The translations under genes and the position numbers were made by a program. A stretch of 64,000 bases of DNA from Cyanobacteria bacterium SIG30 (GTDB taxonomy: Bacteria; Cyanobacteriota; Vampirovibrionia; Gastranaerophilales; Gastranaerophilaceae), in contig SUTW01000002.1 of the NCBI GenBank assembly GCA_015152475.1, forward strand, positions 124,001 through 188,000. The letters are read 5' to 3'. The notes under the pieces are model-generated. The model worked only from the letters and a program-made list of their open reading frames with translations. It was not told the DNA's origin and searched no databases. Shown piece by piece: positions 61,521 to 64,000 of the stretch. How positions within the stretch are numbered: the stretch's first letter is position 1; every line of letters begins with the position of its first letter.

Positions 61521-63557
61521 TTGTCTGTTAATGATGTGCAAGCTATTAACTTGTTCAACAATAAACTTATTGTGAACAAAGGTGTGCCAATGAACACGGA
61601 TACAGGTGCTGAAAACCCAATTTTTGCAAGTGAATCAAAAAATAACGTTGAGCAATTTCCTGATTCTGCTAATGCAAATGGACAAGGTTCAGTTGTTGAT
61701 GAAATGAAAAAAGATTTGGAAAAAACCAAGTCAGATCAAGGTATTATTTCTAAGGCTTGGGATGGAATTAAGAATTTTTTTGGCGCAAAAACTGGTTCAT
61801 CAAATGTTGAAAAAACAATTGAAAAATTAGAAAAAGGCGAAATAACCGAAGATGAGGCAAGACAAGTTCTTGATGAATACAAAAATGCACAAAGTACATT
61901 TACGGATAAATTATCAGGTATTATATCAACCGTAGGTTTAATAGGTACTGTTGCGGGTGCTGTCTTATCGTTAATTCCAGGAGGTCAAGTAATTGGGGTT
62001 CCATTATTGGCGATAAGCGGGAAAGTGGCATTGGGCGGTATGTTTGTGGATAATGCACTGGATTTGGTTGATAAATCAACGGATGCAGATGGGTTAACCT
62101 CAAATGAATTTAAAGATCTTGCGCTTGAAACCGGTGTCGAAGCAGTAGCATATGTGGCAGGTCGCGGAATCGGTAAATTAACAGGAAATATTCACACTAG
62201 TATTTCAAATAAACTTATTGCAAATGGAACAAATGAAATTGCATCAAAAGCGATAGGTTATGCAGGTGAAGCTCTTACGGATGGAGCTTTATCGCTAACT
62301 GCTGATTATGGTATTACTCAAGCTCAATCATTAATTGCAACGGGCGAAACTGTTGCCTGGAAAGATTATTGGTCATTAGATAGATTTACTTCAGAAGGCA
62401 GAAGCCAGTTAATCGGTATTTTAACAGGGGTTGCAACATCTAAGCAATATCCAGCAGGTTCTGTCGCTCCTGCGACAACCGGAGCTAAAGTCGCATCTGA
62501 TGGAGTTGAAGTAGTTTCAACAAAGGGAATTGAGGCAATTCCAGCAAAAGGGGTTGATACAGATGTTTCCGCCAACAAATTGGTTAACACGGAAACGCAA
62601 GCAAACGCACCACGCAGATTAATGTTTAACCCTGAAACTGGCGAATTAACTCCTGCTAAACCACAACATGAAGTTAAAACAGAACCATTAGACTGTCCTG
62701 TTGCAGGGGATGATATTGGGTTAAACTTGAGAATTAAAGATAAAAATATCGAAGAAAGTAGTTCCTTAAATGTGGCAAAAAATACGGATGATATTACACG
62801 TAGAAGAATCGAAGCTGATGAGATGTGGGAAACTAATCCTGATTATGATTATTGGAGACATAACGTATATGAAAATATTGGAGCTTGGGAATTAATTGAT
62901 GAAACTGATTTTAGAATTGTTAAAAAAGAAAACATACCCGATGCAAGTAATTTAAATTTTGATTATGTATCTTTGAGCAAATTAGGTATTAATAATCTTG
63001 TGTTGGCGACCAACGAAAAAGGCGTTAGAGGCAGTACTATTTTTGCTAAAAACAACAGGAAGCATTTGCATAATTTAAAACAAAATGGTATAGAGCAAGT
63101 AATTGATTTGCGTACAGAGAGTAATGTTGATAGGTGTATTCAACAATGTGCGTACAATGAGCTTGGATATACATCTTTTCCAATATATTATGCCAAAAAA
63201 TTAACTGTTGATGAAGTAAATTTAACAAGAGAAAAAATGCCACAATTTATTCAAGCAATGGAAAATGGCAAATTTTACATTGGCTGTTCGGAAGGTACAA
63301 ATAGAACTGATACTGCATTTGCCATTAATTATTTGTTTAATCCGAATGAAAAAATTGTACCAGTTTTTGTGTCTCAAAAACCTCAAAAGTCTTTACAGAT
63401 GTCTACAAACTTCGCAAGGCAGATTTTGGGAAGAGGTACTGACCAAAGGTATGATTTTCCAGAATCATTTATACGTAGTTTGGGCTGGGAAAGTTCAGAT
63501 TCATTCTTAATTGAATTTGAAAGAAGGCTTAAAAATATAGGTTTAGCCAATACCTAG
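61521..63557 (+). CDS. large protein with C-terminal tyrosine/dual-specificity phosphatase domain
   Basis: A 678-residue protein. Start is TTG with GGGAG five bases upstream. The N-terminal 300 residues hold an acidic helical start and Gly/Ala-rich hydrophobic stretches (about 133-178) that could contact membrane, and no classical signal peptide. Residues about 490-678 resemble Y_phosphatase3: RGSTIFAKNNRKHLHNLKQN, GIEQVIDLRTESN, and the P-loop C589-S-E-G-T-N-R595 (C-x5-R). The next gene begins a second copy of the same phosphatase start. Such domains are common in secreted effectors, but here it may act on bacterial or host substrates; this is not decided. Confidence 0.72.
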   Translation: MSVNDVQAINLFNNKLIVNKGVPMNTDTGAENPIFASESKNNVEQFPDSANANGQGSVVDEMKKDLEKTKSDQGIISKAWDGIKNFFGAKTGSSNVEKTIEKLEKGEITEDEARQVLDEYKNAQSTFTDKLSGIISTVGLIGTVAGAVLSLIPGGQVIGVPLLAISGKVALGGMFVDNALDLVDKSTDADGLTSNEFKDLALETGVEAVAYVAGRGIGKLTGNIHTSISNKLIANGTNEIASKAIGYAGEALTDGALSLTADYGITQAQSLIATGETVAWKDYWSLDRFTSEGRSQLIGILTGVATSKQYPAGSVAPATTGAKVASDGVEVVSTKGIEAIPAKGVDTDVSANKLVNTETQANAPRRLMFNPETGELTPAKPQHEVKTEPLDCPVAGDDIGLNLRIKDKNIEESSSLNVAKNTDDITRRRIEADEMWETNPDYDYWRHNVYENIGAWELIDETDFRIVKKENIPDASNLNFDYVSLSKLGINNLVLATNEKGVRGSTIFAKNNRKHLHNLKQNGIEQVIDLRTESNVDRCIQQCAYNELGYTSFPIYYAKKLTVDEVNLTREKMPQFIQAMENGKFYIGCSEGTNRTDTAFAINYLFNPNEKIVPVFVSQKPQKSLQMSTNFARQILGRGTDQRYDFPESFIRSLGWESSDSFLIEFERRLKNIGLANT

Positions 63558-63608
63558 TGGCAAAAAAAATTTTTAGAAACGTTATTATAATTATTAAAGA
63601 AGTAAAAT

Positions 63609-64000
63609 ATGATTACAAAGATAAAACAAAAAAATAATGTATATTATGGTAATAACTATATGTGTGGCAAAAAGATAAGTGAAAAAAAACATTTAGCCAC
63701 GATTGAGTTAGTCAATATTCCTCTAAGTAATATGTTGGCATATTTGCCAAACTTGTCGCAAAAAAAATGTAGCAAGCTTGAAAAAATAATAAAACTTAAT
63801 ATACCAAATTTGCATATTATTAACGGAGATAGTGTGAGAGGAGAAAGTTTATCTCATAAAAGAAATAAGTCTTATATTCGCTGCATGAAAGATTATGGGA
63901 TAGAGCAAATAATTGATTTAAAAACAAGTGATTATTCTGATAGTTTTAAACATGCTGTTGAATCTAATGGTTTAAGATATTATCATTTTCCGCTAGATTC
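63609..64000 (+). CDS. second PTP-like protein, 3' end outside window
   Basis: An open frame from ATG 63609 (AAAGAAG upstream) runs to the window end without a stop, at least 130 residues. RGESLSHKRNKSYIRCMKDY then GIEQIIDLKTSDY align with RGSTIFAKNNRKHLHNLKQN / GIEQVIDLRTESN of the previous protein, so it is a tandem relative. The front end (VYYGNNYMCGKKIS) has no counterpart of the large N-terminal region of its neighbour but does contain C-G-K-K, reminiscent of the FxGK motif. The C-x5-R loop would lie past the window. Start moderately sure. Confidence 0.65.
   Translation, partial: MITKIKQKNNVYYGNNYMCGKKISEKKHLATIELVNIPLSNMLAYLPNLSQKKCSKLEKIIKLNIPNLHIINGDSVRGESLSHKRNKSYIRCMKDYGIEQIIDLKTSDYSDSFKHAVESNGLRYYHFPLD

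Overview
AT-rich bacterial DNA (roughly 30% G+C by eye) from a bacterium with FtsZ, XerC/D, SecDF, the diaminopimelate route and the MEP isoprenoid route. The best guess is a gut-type non-photosynthetic relative of Cyanobacteria (Melainabacteria/Gastranaerophilales). The reasons are the type IV pilin-like proteins with the core FTLAEVLITLAIIG, many small hypotheticals with an N-terminal F-x-G-K motif, and cyanobacteria-like housekeeping proteins. No rRNA marker is present, so this placement is inference.

Layout. 1-9 kb: partial ahcY, an orphan FxGK protein, a DUF1015 protein, a GH13 debranching enzyme, then on the minus strand xerD, ftsZ and a radical SAM protein. 9-17 kb: dapB-asd-dapA (plus) facing ilvB-ilvN, then secD-secF-HTH/zinc ribbon (minus). 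17-34 kb: a Ski2-like helicase, an unusual nucleotidyltransferase, class II aldolase, ispG, a phosphoesterase-TPR pair, accD-accA, a CNNM/HlyC-type membrane protein, an acyl-CoA synthetase, an M49-like peptidase-EamA pair and a JAMM-like protein. 34-43 kb: a SPASM radical SAM gene divergent from a repeat peptide (candidate RiPP pair), ilvA-ridA, a tRNA-Leu with an array of copies of its own 3' end, gatB and two paralogous AVNIQIFNP/HEAT-like proteins. 43-54 kb: a pilin with a G10 tract, recR-ybaB, a matrixin-type protease, a winged-helix regulator, histidine kinases, a B12-type radical SAM protein, pgi and rnhC. 54-64 kb: a tRNA-His preceded by broken copies of itself, CDP-glycerol genes, a second pilin with a G11 tract that is out of frame, a small glycan cluster (CMP-sugar synthetase, aldolase, HAD phosphatase), a GNAT, tRNA-Pro and two tandem PTP-like genes, the second cut by the window end.

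The strongest unexplained signal is the pair of pilin genes (43055 and 56337). Each carries a long poly-G tract at the same codon, inside the leader peptide that prepilin peptidase would remove. One is in frame with ten G and the other is out of frame with eleven, which is what a slipped-strand on/off switch for a surface pilin would look like. Other leads are eight genes whose -10 box lies exactly six bases before the ATG (leaderless mRNAs), including one divergent pair sharing a palindrome; the radical SAM/repeat-peptide pair; tRNA-fragment arrays beside two tRNAs; and a shared N-terminal FxGK motif on otherwise unrelated proteins.
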